The translations under genes and the position numbers were made by a program. Below, piece after piece: positions 19,411 through 28,999 of a stretch of 64,000 nt of DNA (within the stretch, counting starts at the first letter, position 1; every line of letters starts with the position of its first letter). Location: assembly GCA_020852965.1 (NCBI GenBank), contig JADYZV010000025.1:1-64000 (forward strand). The letters are read 5' to 3'. A model generated the notes under the pieces. The model saw only the letters and a list, made by a program, of their open reading frames with translations, did not search any database and was not told where the DNA came from. Source of the DNA: Pirellulaceae bacterium (GTDB lineage Bacteria; Planctomycetota; Planctomycetia; Pirellulales; Pirellulaceae).

Positions 19411-21105
19411 ATGCCTGAATCGCTTCCAAACGAGCTCCATTCGGCTGTTTCGCTCGGTATTCTGCTACTCGCATCGCTGGTAGGTGGTATCGCAGCCGAC
19501 GTCGTCCGCATCCCAAAGGTTACCGCCTACTTGCTGGCTGGGATGCTTGTCGGTCCAAGCGTCTTGCACGCTATCAACCATGAGCACATTCAGAACTTCG
19601 AGCCGTTCACGAAACTAGCTATGGCGCTGGTTCTACTCGAGCTCGGATGTCGTTTCCCCCTGGCCCGTTTACGTCCGATCTTGAAACGCGCATTGTGGCT
19701 TGGCGTGGGGGAAATGTCCGCCACCTTTGCACTGGTCACACTGGCAATTTGGCTCTTTAGCGGCAACCCGGCTATGGCTGTTCTGCTAGGCGCATTGGCA
19801 TTGGCCACCGCTCCCGCGACGACAGTCTTGGTCTTGAAAGAGTCGCGTTCCGAAGGACCTGTCACTGAGTTGGCGAGCGTATTGGTCGCACTCAATAACA
19901 TCGTAGCTATCGTGAGCTTCGAACTGCTGTTTCTAGTGGCGCGGATGTTGTCCGACGAAACAGTGGTATCATTCTGGTCGCAACTCGGACGGCTGACGGC
20001 CGATCTGGGCGGAGCTTGCTTGTTGGGTATCTGCGGTGGACTATTTATCGGCTACTTCAGTGGACTACTCAATCGTCGCCGCTGGCTGGTCATGGTGTTG
20101 GCGGTCGCCATTTTAATGTTGGGACTGTGCGAGACATGGCACCTCCCCTACATGCTGTCGTTTTTGATTGCCGGTGTGATGCTAGTCAATACGTCCGAAT
20201 CAGCGCCCGACCTTCTATCCGAGCAGGAGAAGATTGCAGGCCTCTTGGTAGTCGTGTTTTTTGCCGTTCACGGAGCGGAATTGCAATTGTCGGCCTTCCT
20301 CACCGCCGGGTTATTGGGAGGTGTCTATATAACGGCCCGCTCAGCAGGAAAACTCTTGGGAGCGAATTGGGCCGCTCGCGCCCGAGGCGAGCCGGCGAAC
20401 GTGCGGCGTTACTTGGGAAATTGCTTGTTGGCACAAGCGGGCGCTGCCATCGCACTCGCCACACTCGCTGCCGAGCGTTGGCCTGGACTCGGAGATCAAT
20501 TGCAAACCATTATTCTCGGCTCGGTGGTCTTCTTCGAAATTATCGGTCCGGTCCTCATCCGCCAGAGCGTGCTCCAAGCTGGTGAGGTGCCGCTGGCGCA
20601 TGCCATAACTCACAATACGGTAACCCCCAAGAGCCAAGCCGCCAAAATGTGGCATCGTGGGCGCGAGGCAATGGGCTTCAAGCCGCCGCGGGCCATCGAC
20701 GTTCGCGAGCTGACGGTCGCCAACTTGTTGCGAAGTAATGTCAGTGGCGTACCACAAACGGCTGACTTCGACGAAGTCATTGCGCACATTAGCCGTAGTC
20801 ACGATAATACATACCTGGTGGTTGACGAGCGGCAATGCGTGGTCGGAGTGATTCGATACGATGTGCTAAGTGATACCTTCTTTGACTCCTCCCACGATCA
20901 CTTGATTCGCGCCGAGGACTTATCGAGTCCACCCAATTATGTACTTTACCCCGACGATCCGTTGACGGTAGCCTTAGACCTTTTCAAACAAACAACCGAT
21001 GACGCCTTAGCCGTCGTCGCGCGCGAGGCACCACATCGTTTCCTAGGAATCATTCGCCGAGGAGAGTTGACCGAGTTGGCAATGCGACTCCTACCGCAAC
21101 GATAA
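19411..21105 (+). CDS. Kef-type cation/proton antiporter with C-terminal CBS domain pair
   Basis: 564 residues. About 11-13 membrane helices span residues 12-390. They include LLASLVGGIAADVVRIPKVT and AYLLAGMLVGPSVLHAI near the N-terminus, LALATAPATTVLVLKESRSEG in the ion-binding region, and FFAVHGAELQL. This is the CPA2 (KefB/YbaL-like) fold for monovalent cation/proton exchange. Instead of a TrkA-N domain, the cytoplasmic tail (about 430-560) has two CBS-like repeats (VANLLRSNVSGVPQTADFDE, then VVDERQCVVGVIRYDVLSDT and LYPDDPLTVALDLF), suggesting nucleotide-dependent gating. It lies 7 bp downstream of the radical SAM gene and is followed by a single family A repeat. Confidence 0.88.
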   Translation: MPESLPNELHSAVSLGILLLASLVGGIAADVVRIPKVTAYLLAGMLVGPSVLHAINHEHIQNFEPFTKLAMALVLLELGCRFPLARLRPILKRALWLGVGEMSATFALVTLAIWLFSGNPAMAVLLGALALATAPATTVLVLKESRSEGPVTELASVLVALNNIVAIVSFELLFLVARMLSDETVVSFWSQLGRLTADLGGACLLGICGGLFIGYFSGLLNRRRWLVMVLAVAILMLGLCETWHLPYMLSFLIAGVMLVNTSESAPDLLSEQEKIAGLLVVVFFAVHGAELQLSAFLTAGLLGGVYITARSAGKLLGANWAARARGEPANVRRYLGNCLLAQAGAAIALATLAAERWPGLGDQLQTIILGSVVFFEIIGPVLIRQSVLQAGEVPLAHAITHNTVTPKSQAAKMWHRGREAMGFKPPRAIDVRELTVANLLRSNVSGVPQTADFDEVIAHISRSHDNTYLVVDERQCVVGVIRYDVLSDTFFDSSHDHLIRAEDLSSPPNYVLYPDDPLTVALDLFKQTTDDALAVVAREAPHRFLGIIRRGELTELAMRLLPQR

Positions 21106-21134
21106 ACTCCTCCAGCCTTCCACGAACCTGGAAA

Positions 21135-21160
21135 CCGACGGCGGAGCGTCGGGCCACATT
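21135..21160. repeat. Single copy of dispersed repeat family A
   Basis: The core CCGACGGCGGAGCGTCGGGC followed by CACATT is intact and lies in the 102-bp gap between the antiporter gene and the small membrane protein gene, both on the plus strand. Confidence 0.9.
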
Positions 21161-21207
21161 ACCGAGGGCCGATTCGCTGGCGGTTGTGTGATACAATTGC
21201 AAACATC

Positions 21208-21726
21208 ATGACCGAACCACCCATACTACCCGATGATTCTCAACTGAGGCCGGCTACCTCCGTGCCCAATGATCTAGAGAATCCCTATGCTCCCACGGCG
21301 AGCGCAACTACAGCCCAAACAGCGTACAGCATGGATTTACCGCTGGCGTATTGGGTCGCTTTGCTCGTGGCTTTCGGCAGCTTCACACTGCTGAGCTTTG
21401 TGGCACCTGGGCTAGGTGTGCCGGCAGTGTTTGCCCTCATTTCAGCGGCCATCCGCGTACCGCTGCTCCAGCGCCGCTTGCCGACGATGTCGACCGTCGA
21501 TCGCCCAAATCCTCTGGTGATGTTGCTCACCTCTTGGGGCTTCAGCCTAGTTATCGGTGCTGCATCGCTGGTTGCCTTCTGTGTAGTTTGCGTACCCATG
21601 GGCTTCTTTGCTATAGCTGTCGACGGTGAGGGTTACGCGATACCGATTGTATTCGGCCTGTGCGTTTTGATCGCCCTGTTCGTCTATGTCCTATTGTTTC
21701 GGATGTCGCTAAGGATGCACGTATGA
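21208..21726 (+). CDS. Membrane protein with NPYAPT N-terminal motif
   Basis: 172 residues. The N-terminal 40 are polar and proline-rich with ENPYAPT (24-30), a motif common near the N-terminus of planctomycete membrane proteins. Three or four hydrophobic helices follow (LAYWVALLVAFGSFTLLSF, VLALI-type and VFGLCVLIALFVYVLLFR near the C-terminus). No family was recognised. Its TGA overlaps the ATG of the Tes-like radical SAM gene as ATGA, so the two are translationally coupled and may work together, for example on a lipid substrate. The ATG at 21208 is preferred to an upstream ATG at 21184, which adds CDTIANI with no support. Confidence 0.72.
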   Translation: MTEPPILPDDSQLRPATSVPNDLENPYAPTASATTAQTAYSMDLPLAYWVALLVAFGSFTLLSFVAPGLGVPAVFALISAAIRVPLLQRRLPTMSTVDRPNPLVMLLTSWGFSLVIGAASLVAFCVVCVPMGFFAIAVDGEGYAIPIVFGLCVLIALFVYVLLFRMSLRMHV

Positions 21727-23222
21727 ACGCGCCCATCAGTTCTTCCACTCGGTCGGTCGTAAAACATCGCGACTATACGTTCTTGGGACTGACGCAGAGT
21801 CTGTGCCCCGAATGCCGCAGTGTGGTACCAGCGAAGATTATCGCAAAGGGAAAACGAGTCTACTTTCGCAAAACATGCCCAACGCATGGTCAGCGCGATG
21901 ACTTCATCTGCAGCGATGTGTCGCGCTACGATCGAACCGAAACGAGCCTACCGGCCAAACTGCCGGCTCACACGTTCGCTGAAACCGAACATGGCTGCCC
22001 GTACGACTGCGGGCTGTGCAGCGAGCACGAACAGCATACATGTATCGGTGTCATTGAGATTACCGATGGCTGCAACCTATCGTGCCCGATGTGCTATGCC
22101 GTCAGCGGTCCTGGGCAGAAGCACAAATCGCTATCGGACATTAAAGCGGCCATCGATCGGCTGGTCCTCGCCGAAGGGCGCGCGGAAGTAGTTCAACTTT
22201 CTGGCGGCGAACCGACACTCCATCCACAGTTGATGGAAGCGGTCCAGTACGCGTTGGCGCAACCCATTGACTTTGTGATGATCAATACTAACGGGATAAG
22301 GCTGGCCCACGATTCCGAACTGGTCGAGCAACTTGCGGCTCATCGCCAGCGCGTAGAAATCTACTTCCAATTCGATTCACTCGTCGATGCCCAGATCGAA
22401 CAACTGCGTGGGCAGGCGGGCCTGTTAGAAACGAAACTCAAAGCACTCGATCGCCTGGCCGCTGCAGGCTTGAATGTGACGCTCGTCAGCACGCTGCAAG
22501 GAGGTGTCAACGATTCGGCACCTGCCGAATTGGTCGAGTTCGCCCGTGGGCGACCGGAAGTCACGGGGCTGAGCTTTCAACCTGCCACCTACAGTGGCCG
22601 ACACTTCCTCCCGGCAGCACTCGAACAACGCATCACGTTCCCCGACGTCATCGACAATATCGTCGACGATCCACGCAACGAGTATCAAGCTCAAGATTTC
22701 TTTCCGCTCCCCTGCGCACATCCCAACTGCCATTGGATCAGCTTGGCCGCGCGCGATGAAAACGCCTTGGTTCCACTAACTCAATTGGTCGACGTGCATC
22801 AAAATCTAGATCTACTGGCTAATGGCATCAGCTTTACACGTGAGAAAACTCAGTCGCTGGCCCAGCAAGCCATCGCGCGCTTGGCCTGTGGGGATTCAGG
22901 GTGTTGCGCACCTAGCGGCAGCATGTCAACCGAGGCCAATACTGTCAGCAGGCAACTCGGCGTTTTACCGATCTTAGACGCAGCCAACCGCGACTCCCAT
23001 CGCGTGGCCGACTTCTTAGAGCAGGTCGCTCGACAATCGATCGGTGCGCGCGACATGTTGCGCATCACCATCACCTCGTTTTTGGACGTGTACAATTTTG
23101 ATGTCCGACGAGTGATGAAGTGCTGCACGCACCACGTACTCCCCAGCGGCCACATCATTCCCTTTTGTGCCTACAATGTGCTCTACCGCGACGGCACCGC
23201 GAAGCTTCCGCAATTGAAGTAG
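21723..23222 (+). CDS. Tes-like radical SAM protein (tetraether lipid synthase/MJ0619-type family)
   Basis: About 499 residues. The N-terminus has a zinc/iron-ribbon-like region (CPEC at 28-31, C52, then CPYDCGLC and C107). The radical SAM core follows: ITDGCNLSCPMCYA (C117, C121, C124) and LSGGEPTLHPQLMEA. The C-terminus has further cysteines (CCTHHVLPSGHIIPFCAYN). This multi-cysteine layout is that of the MJ0619/Tes family, whose archaeal member couples two lipid chains to make tetraether lipids. Many bacterial homologues have no known product, so lipid chemistry here is inferred, not shown. The ATG is chosen because it overlaps the stop of the small membrane protein (ATGA); a longer frame from 21660 lies inside that gene. 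Confidence 0.8.
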   Translation: MNAPISSSTRSVVKHRDYTFLGLTQSLCPECRSVVPAKIIAKGKRVYFRKTCPTHGQRDDFICSDVSRYDRTETSLPAKLPAHTFAETEHGCPYDCGLCSEHEQHTCIGVIEITDGCNLSCPMCYAVSGPGQKHKSLSDIKAAIDRLVLAEGRAEVVQLSGGEPTLHPQLMEAVQYALAQPIDFVMINTNGIRLAHDSELVEQLAAHRQRVEIYFQFDSLVDAQIEQLRGQAGLLETKLKALDRLAAAGLNVTLVSTLQGGVNDSAPAELVEFARGRPEVTGLSFQPATYSGRHFLPAALEQRITFPDVIDNIVDDPRNEYQAQDFFPLPCAHPNCHWISLAARDENALVPLTQLVDVHQNLDLLANGISFTREKTQSLAQQAIARLACGDSGCCAPSGSMSTEANTVSRQLGVLPILDAANRDSHRVADFLEQVARQSIGARDMLRITITSFLDVYNFDVRRVMKCCTHHVLPSGHIIPFCAYNVLYRDGTAKLPQLK

Positions 23223-23230
23223 AGCGGCCC

Positions 23231-23271
23231 CATGCCAGCTTGCCTGACATGGGCCAAAGTTTTGTAACTAG
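23231..23271. repeat. Copy of dispersed repeat family D (AGTTTTGTAACTAG)
   Basis: CTTGCCTGACATGGGCCAAA leads into AGTTTTGTAACTAG; a CCATG/CATGG hairpin encloses the first part. Other copies are at 34212-34246, 35442-35480 and (diverged) 35533-35570. It sits between convergent genes. Confidence 0.6.
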
Positions 23272-23308
23272 ATACGACCAGCCCTACGCGCCCCCTTCTT
23301 TCAACTCT

Positions 23309-24088
23309 CTATCGCTTTTCACTCTGCAACAGCGCGCGGAAGTAGGCTTCGATTTGCGGGCGGTAGCTGGGTAAGAATCGTTCGACCATTCTGGATTGCA
23401 TTTGTTGCCGAACCTGTTCGGGCAATTGTCCCCACACGTCTTGCTGCAGTCTTTCGGGATCGGCTAGATCAATGGTCACACCGGCAGTGGGGCCAGCCTG
23501 CGAGGGTCTATTCTGCGCTGATTGACTACCCGTAGGCTGCCCACTTCCGTGTTGGTCGGAAGTTTCGCCTGCGTCACTGCTGGCAGATTGCTCTTGCGAA
23601 GAGCTCGATGACTCCGAGGTCTGCGGTTCAGGCGAATGCTGCTGCTGCGGTTGTGGTTGTGGTTGTGGTTGCGAAGCCCGCGACGAATCGGCTTGGCGCA
23701 TCTCTTCGATTAGGCTATCCAGCCGTTGCACAATATCGACTTGCAATTGTCGTGTCTCATTGCCGACCGCCCCTTGGTTCAGGTGCGTGGCTGCAGCTCG
23801 CATATTCTTACGAATGATCAGCAATGGATGATCGGCTAGTGACGGATCAAGCGATAGGCCTTGCTCGCGGTCGGATTGAGCGGGAATGGGCACTTGGTTG
23901 GGGGCGCTCGGCGAGTCCAATGTGCGCGCAGGGGCGGGATCACTAAGTAGGTCGAGCAGGCCATCGACCAGCGCGGCCTGTTCCTTCGATGGGGGATCTT
24001 GAGCGTATGCCGCTGCGAGTTGGCTCACGACAATTCCTACCAACAACAACCAAGCTCTCGTGCGATAGGTCGTCATCCGACAAAACAT
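23309..24088 (-). CDS. Secreted Gln/Ser-rich protein, partner of the DUF4175-like protein
   Basis: About 259 residues. The N-terminus MFCRMTTYRTRAWLLLVG continues into a signal-like hydrophobic segment ending SQLAAAYAQDPPS. The mature region holds a predicted helical part (PSLADHPLLIIRKNMRAAATHLNQG), then a low-complexity Q/P/S-rich stretch, and a C-terminal helix ending with LPSYRPQIEAYFRALLQSEK. No named family was recognised. It starts one base after the TAG of the upstream gene (TAGTATG), so translational coupling is likely. The function presumably relates to that giant coiled-coil protein and hence to the MoxR/VWA system, an inference from similar planctomycete gene orders. Confidence 0.65.
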   Translation of the reverse strand: MFCRMTTYRTRAWLLLVGIVVSQLAAAYAQDPPSKEQAALVDGLLDLLSDPAPARTLDSPSAPNQVPIPAQSDREQGLSLDPSLADHPLLIIRKNMRAAATHLNQGAVGNETRQLQVDIVQRLDSLIEEMRQADSSRASQPQPQPQPQQQHSPEPQTSESSSSSQEQSASSDAGETSDQHGSGQPTGSQSAQNRPSQAGPTAGVTIDLADPERLQQDVWGQLPEQVRQQMQSRMVERFLPSYRPQIEAYFRALLQSEKR

Positions 24089-24089
24089 A

Positions 24090-27000
24090 CTAATTGCCTT
24101 CTGAAGGTGCGGGCGTAGGCGGCGAAGATTCCCGTAGCAGTTGTTCGATCTGCGTTGCCAGCGCCTGTTGCATGTTAGCAAGTTCACTCAGTTGTCCTGC
24201 GCGGCGCACTGAATCGTCGATGCCTTGGGCACTGACTGTCTGTGCGTTGAGTTCCTGTTGTAAACTTCGTAACAGGATGAGGCTGGCCACAAACGGTGCG
24301 GGGCGCTGAGGTACCTCAGCAGGTGGCTTCTCACCATCTGGGTTCTCTTCAGCATCGTTTGGCGGCGAAGCATCGCTCGTGTCGCTTGGGCGTTGTTCGC
24401 GCATCGCATCGGCGGCCAATTGAAGCAATCGCAATGCTCCCTCAGATGCTTGCTCAGCATCTGGGGCAACGCGATAGCGTTTGGCGGCAGCTACGGCGCG
24501 ACCCATCAACAGTTCGGCTTGTTCGAGAGTCCAATCGAAGGTGGGCACGGCTGACGTTTCCGCGCGCACCTCACGCAACATCTGCCGCACCTCTTCTTGC
24601 CGCGAGGCCGCTTGCCGCACCTCGGCTTGATACGATTGGCGCGACGCTTGTGGCAGCTCGTCGGTCTCGATGTTGGCCCATTGATTGAATTGCTCGGTGA
24701 TCGGTTTCTGTTGCGTCGAGACCCGCTCGATAGCGATGGCGAGCTGAAACATCTGTTGCTCAGCAACTTGTTGCTCCAAACCTGCGGCGCGCTGCTCGAG
24801 CTGTTGCGAGGTCTGCTCCAATTGCTGGGCAGCTTGTTGCGAAGCACGTGTGGCCTGCTGGAAATCATTCTGCCTGCCCGCACTCTGAGCTTGTTCTTGA
24901 GCCGCGCTGGCACGATCGATCTCGGAGGATAGACTTCCATCCCCAGCCTGATCCGCTTGATTGGCCGCTGCGCGGGTGCGTTGCTCAGCATTGGCTTGGT
25001 CGCTAAGCAGTTGTTCCCGCGTGCTGGCCGTCGGTGATGCTTGCCACCGCTCGGACAATGCAGATTGTACTGTGGCCAAGTCCGACAACTCGGCACTGAG
25101 CTGGCGCAGCCCCTCGGCACGATTGCGTAAACCACCGAGTTGCGATTGATTGCCGGCGCCCAATTGTCGCAAAGTATCGCTCAACAGTTCTGACACTTGC
25201 TGTTGCGTTGTAGCGGCCCTCGCGAGTTGCGCGTCACGGATTTCTTCGGTCGATCGTCGCATCAGCCCGCTTGCTTGTGCCGACGAAAGTGACTGGGTAG
25301 CCCGTGCCAGCGCGGACTTGGCTGTCTGCTGATCAGCAGTTTCCGGCTGCAGCAGGTCTCCCGCCCGCGAAAGCCAATCGTCCAAACGACGCGCCAGGCC
25401 TTGTTGATCGGCGCTCAGCGCCGATTGCAGCAACTGCAGTTGGGCACGGCTCTCTTCAGAGCGGTCAGCCAAACCTTCCAAGTGCAAGCGATTGGTTTCG
25501 CGGCGTATGGCATTTTGTTGATTCAAAATTTGCGCCAACTCACGTTCGATCTGTTGCAACGACTCGTTGCGAGCCAAACGATCGAGCAGTTTCTCCAAAC
25601 CGCGGAGAGCCGCAGACTGAGCAACCTGAGATTGCGCTGCGCTAGCTGTTAGATTGGGCGCGATAGCTGCGTCATCCTTCCAAGTGCTCTCCGCCAGAAC
25701 GGCCGTCAGCGCAGTAGTCGTGGTCGCCTCCTCCATAGCGCCCTCTGACAACTCCCGTAAGTCTCCAGCCAGTACATTCAGCTCTGCGGCCAACTCGGTT
25801 TCGTCGAGTCGATTGCGAGTTAACAAGTCGCTCAGTTTAGCAATTTCTTGCTTTAGTCCTTGAGGACCATTCGAGCCTCCCAAGCGTTCCGCCACCGCGC
25901 GCTGCAATTCCGCCGTATTGCGAAACAGGTCGATCTGCTCGCGCCCAAGCTCGCCCGCTTGGTGAGCCATCTCCCATGTTCGGGAGAACAACTGAGTATT
26001 GCGTCGCTGGGTATCGACCAACTCGCGGACCTGAGTCAACAGTTGATTCTGTTTCTCTTGAATCGACTCGATCAATTCGCGCTGGTCTCGAATGGCAAAC
26101 TCTTGCACTTGGCTCTGGCTCCACTGCCCCGAGTTGTCACAAGCTTCGAGCCAAACGGCCAAGTGCTGCCCAGCCACAAACGAGCCCACTTGAGCTATGC
26201 TCCACGGTGCATCGATCGCAAACTCGCGAATTGCGGCTGTAGGCGTCCTATCATCGTCCGACTGTACCGCCTGCCAGATCGAGAGGCTGGCCGCTGGTGT
26301 CGCCGTATCGCCGGCCAACTGGAGCCGCCCGCGAACCGCAACCAGCCCCAAGTCATCCGCTGCCGAGCCCCGCAATATGAGCTGTGCGTTGCTGGCGAGC
26401 TCCGCCAGGTCAGCGGTTTGGAAAATCACGCGAGGTGGAGTGTCTTCAGTCACTTCGATCGACCAACGCTCGGCGAGTCTTGTTTCCAGACCATCAGCCG
26501 TAGTAATCGACAGTTGCCAGTCGAGCGACTGCTGCACTGCGAGCATCGCGTCTGCGCTGCCACTCAGATGTAGGCCTCGTCCATCGTCATTCAAGCGAAC
26601 GGTCCATGGCTGCTGAGTCGGCGCGTTGGCGTCCGCATTGGGCTCCGCGTTCGGCAGCGTGCTCGCGTCCGATCGCTGCAACTGCTCCACGACAACCTGC
26701 GCGACGGGCCTATCGAAGCGGCCGCGGAATTCGACTTGGCTTCCGGCCAAGACTGTGATGCGGTGCCCAATCACTTCGGACCGCCTCAGACCGGCATATG
26801 CAGGTGGCTCGACGGTGAATTGGAATTCCGTCAGCTCCGGCGGCTGAACCACTTCGACGCGATGCCAGGGCATGCGCTGATCATCACCACCCACGGCCCT
26901 AACCTCAAAGGTTGCGTTGATCGATGGCAAATTGCCGACAGCCAGATCGCCAATGAGCGTCATTTCGAGCGTTCGCATGTGAGTGGTCGGAGTAGCATCA

Positions 27001-27800
27001 ACTTCGCGAACTTGCAACTCCACGCGATCTGGTAGCGGCGGACGCTCATCGACCACTTCCAATTGCAGCTCACTACCGGCGGCCACGACAGTTGGCAATT
27101 GAAGTATGTGAAGCTGGTCGCGATGCGGCCAAGCATGCGCGCTCCACGGCACAGCCAGTCGCGCAAAAGCCAACTGCATTTCCATCGGCCACACAATCCA
27201 TAGAGCCGCGATCACTCCACCGATCGCGAGCAGTAGCCCCCCTGCGCGGCGCAAGCCACGTTGCTGCAGATGCCGCGACCAGTCGAAAGCCGATCCACTG
27301 GCGCTCCACGCTCGCAGGGCCGCGTCACGAAAGAGACTACTGCCAAAACGCGTATCCGCCGCAGGTAGGTGAGCTAGCTCAACCGCCGTGGAAAGCCGCT
27401 GCTCCAGCTCAGGTCGCTCCCCCTCAATCCATTGGGCAACCTGCACTGGTGTCAGCGAAAACCTCCAAGCCGGTCGCAACCACTTGTTCACCGACCAACC
27501 TAGAACTAGTAACCAAGCGAGCAGCGACAAGACACGCAAACCGAGTTCCTCGCGCCGCAGCAGCATATCTCCGAGCATCAACAGCAGCAGTACCGCCAGC
27601 CCTACTGCCAAGCAAGTCAGCATGGCCTGCCAACGCATGACTCGCCTCGCGGCGGCAGCTAGCCTGCCTGCCCCGTCGAGCAACTCGCTCCGGATCTCAT
27701 CCAACGAGGAGTTGCCTCGCGAATCGCTTCGCGCCGATTTTTCAAGGATCGTTTCTTCGAGCAGCTTGGCCAATTGTGGCAATCCCATCAGCGTAACCAA
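24090..27800 (-). CDS. DUF4175-like membrane-anchored coiled-coil protein
   Basis: 1236 residues. Two N-terminal membrane helices (about 60-80 and 88-105) are followed by a cytoplasmic segment and a third helix (about 190-210, ALWIVWPMEM at its end). A periplasmic Ig-like region (about 225-560) comes next, then about 600 residues rich in Gln, Ala, Glu and Leu that are predicted coiled coil. This is the layout of the DUF4175-type proteins found beside MoxR, DUF58 and VWA genes in planctomycetes and alphaproteobacteria. Here it lies some 28 kb away from those genes (55835-62422). Its role is probably structural or in complex assembly at the membrane; no catalytic motif was seen. It is coupled to the downstream Q-rich protein. 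Starts at ATG 27800 or 27788 are both possible. Confidence 0.72.
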   Translation of the reverse strand: MVTLMGLPQLAKLLEETILEKSARSDSRGNSSLDEIRSELLDGAGRLAAAARRVMRWQAMLTCLAVGLAVLLLLMLGDMLLRREELGLRVLSLLAWLLVLGWSVNKWLRPAWRFSLTPVQVAQWIEGERPELEQRLSTAVELAHLPAADTRFGSSLFRDAALRAWSASGSAFDWSRHLQQRGLRRAGGLLLAIGGVIAALWIVWPMEMQLAFARLAVPWSAHAWPHRDQLHILQLPTVVAAGSELQLEVVDERPPLPDRVELQVREVDATPTTHMRTLEMTLIGDLAVGNLPSINATFEVRAVGGDDQRMPWHRVEVVQPPELTEFQFTVEPPAYAGLRRSEVIGHRITVLAGSQVEFRGRFDRPVAQVVVEQLQRSDASTLPNAEPNADANAPTQQPWTVRLNDDGRGLHLSGSADAMLAVQQSLDWQLSITTADGLETRLAERWSIEVTEDTPPRVIFQTADLAELASNAQLILRGSAADDLGLVAVRGRLQLAGDTATPAASLSIWQAVQSDDDRTPTAAIREFAIDAPWSIAQVGSFVAGQHLAVWLEACDNSGQWSQSQVQEFAIRDQRELIESIQEKQNQLLTQVRELVDTQRRNTQLFSRTWEMAHQAGELGREQIDLFRNTAELQRAVAERLGGSNGPQGLKQEIAKLSDLLTRNRLDETELAAELNVLAGDLRELSEGAMEEATTTTALTAVLAESTWKDDAAIAPNLTASAAQSQVAQSAALRGLEKLLDRLARNESLQQIERELAQILNQQNAIRRETNRLHLEGLADRSEESRAQLQLLQSALSADQQGLARRLDDWLSRAGDLLQPETADQQTAKSALARATQSLSSAQASGLMRRSTEEIRDAQLARAATTQQQVSELLSDTLRQLGAGNQSQLGGLRNRAEGLRQLSAELSDLATVQSALSERWQASPTASTREQLLSDQANAEQRTRAAANQADQAGDGSLSSEIDRASAAQEQAQSAGRQNDFQQATRASQQAAQQLEQTSQQLEQRAAGLEQQVAEQQMFQLAIAIERVSTQQKPITEQFNQWANIETDELPQASRQSYQAEVRQAASRQEEVRQMLREVRAETSAVPTFDWTLEQAELLMGRAVAAAKRYRVAPDAEQASEGALRLLQLAADAMREQRPSDTSDASPPNDAEENPDGEKPPAEVPQRPAPFVASLILLRSLQQELNAQTVSAQGIDDSVRRAGQLSELANMQQALATQIEQLLRESSPPTPAPSEGN

Positions 27801-27946
27801 TCACAGCCTCAACCCGCACCAATGCGTGTTTCAACCCATAACTCCATTCTACTGCACGGATTGGGCAGATAGCCACATGGATCTAGCGACACGGATCGCT
27901 CCGGCAAATCGCCAATGGAATCGTTCACAAATCCTTGATAAGCCCT

Positions 27947-28039
27947 GGCTCCCCTCGCCCCGGTACGCTGGGAAAGGACTTGACAAGCCCTGGCTCCCCT
28001 CGCCCCAGTACTCTGGGGAGAGGGGCTGGGGGTGAGGGG
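27947..28039. repeat. Two copies of a GC-rich palindromic repeat (CCCTCGCCCCAG type)
   Basis: GGCTCCCCTCGCCCC starts at 27947 (diverged copy) and 27992 (full copy, 27992-28039, with CCCCAGTACTCTGGGG at its centre). A third copy lies at 41085-41132. The palindrome CTCCCC...GGGGAG gives a stable hairpin. It follows the convergent side of the sugar isomerase gene and upstream of the DUF4175-like gene. Confidence 0.8.
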
Positions 28040-28057
28040 CAAAATACTCTTCCAGCC

Positions 28058-28906
28058 TCAAGCGTGGTATTTAGCCACCTGCGACTTCATAAATGCTAAA
28101 CCTTCTTCGGCCAATTTTAATTCGGTATCGAACATCCTCCGCCAAATGCGTGTAGCGGCAGCCAGTTCGGGTAGTGCCAGACCAAACGCTTCGATCACCA
28201 TCCAACCGTCATAGCCAATCTGGCTGATACCCGAAAAGTTCTTCTCCCAGTTGACATTCCCAGCTCCTGGGGTGCTACGGTCGTTTTCACTGATGTGGAC
28301 GTGACACAAAACATCCTTGATCTCCTTGAGCGTACCGACGATATCCTTCTCTTCGATATTGCTATGGAAGGTGTCGTACATCATTCCGCAAGCGGGATGA
28401 TTGACTTCACGGGCAAATCGAGCGGAATCTGCGTGCGCGTTGAGCAAATAGCATTCGAAGCGATTGAGCGCCTCGATCCCCAACTTCACTCCCACTTTTC
28501 CAGCATGTTCGGCGACGGCACGCATGCTCTCGACCCCCCAGGCCCATTCGTCCTGCGTGGGACCGGCTCCTGAGAAATGACCGATGGCCGAGTGGTAGGG
28601 TCCACACAGTGTCTGTGCTCCTGCCGCCGCGCAGCAATCGAGCGCCCTCTTATTCAGCTCGATACCCCGGGCGCGAACCTTGGCATCGGAGCTGATCGGA
28701 TTATCTTCTACATTGCGAACGGTCACGGCGGTGCGCTCGAGCCCCATGTCGTCCAACCGCTTCCCCAAGCCCGCGTAGTCCAGATCGAGGTTGAACAATG
28801 GCAATTCGACTCCGTCGTAGCCAAGCCCTTTGAGTTTCTCGATCGTAGGCAACAGCCCCTCGTCGACTTCGCCACTCCACAGCAGTAGGTTCATTCCGTA
28901 TTTCAT
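28058..28906 (-). CDS. Sugar phosphate isomerase/epimerase-like TIM-barrel protein
   Basis: 282 residues of AP_endonuc_2/xylose-isomerase-like TIM barrel. Metal-ligand motifs fit the ketose 3-epimerase type: GIEALNRFE (Glu), MMYDTFHSNIEE (Asp and His), CHVHISENDRSTPGAG (His) and WMVIEAFG (Glu). The first strand is MKYGMNLLLWSG and GYDGVELPLFN. Close relatives include D-tagatose/D-allulose 3-epimerases, so a ketose or sugar-acid epimerisation is likely. The exact sugar cannot be stated. The start at 28906 gives the conventional first beta-strand and no signal peptide, so it should be cytosolic. It lies alone between the DUF4175-like gene and the kinase gene. Confidence 0.85.
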   Translation of the reverse strand: MKYGMNLLLWSGEVDEGLLPTIEKLKGLGYDGVELPLFNLDLDYAGLGKRLDDMGLERTAVTVRNVEDNPISSDAKVRARGIELNKRALDCCAAAGAQTLCGPYHSAIGHFSGAGPTQDEWAWGVESMRAVAEHAGKVGVKLGIEALNRFECYLLNAHADSARFAREVNHPACGMMYDTFHSNIEEKDIVGTLKEIKDVLCHVHISENDRSTPGAGNVNWEKNFSGISQIGYDGWMVIEAFGLALPELAAATRIWRRMFDTELKLAEEGLAFMKSQVAKYHA

Positions 28907-28999
28907 GGTCGTACTCTCAAATAGTTGGTGATCGTCGTTATCGAGTGTCGCTGAACAGTTTATATGTTTCTTGGCCGAACGAAACTGGGGCGGAGCTCC

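Noticed and set aside
24506-25135. Arginine-rich antisense or alternate-frame ORF within the DUF4175-like gene
   Set aside because: Its composition is an artefact of the Gln-rich coiled-coil codons in another frame.
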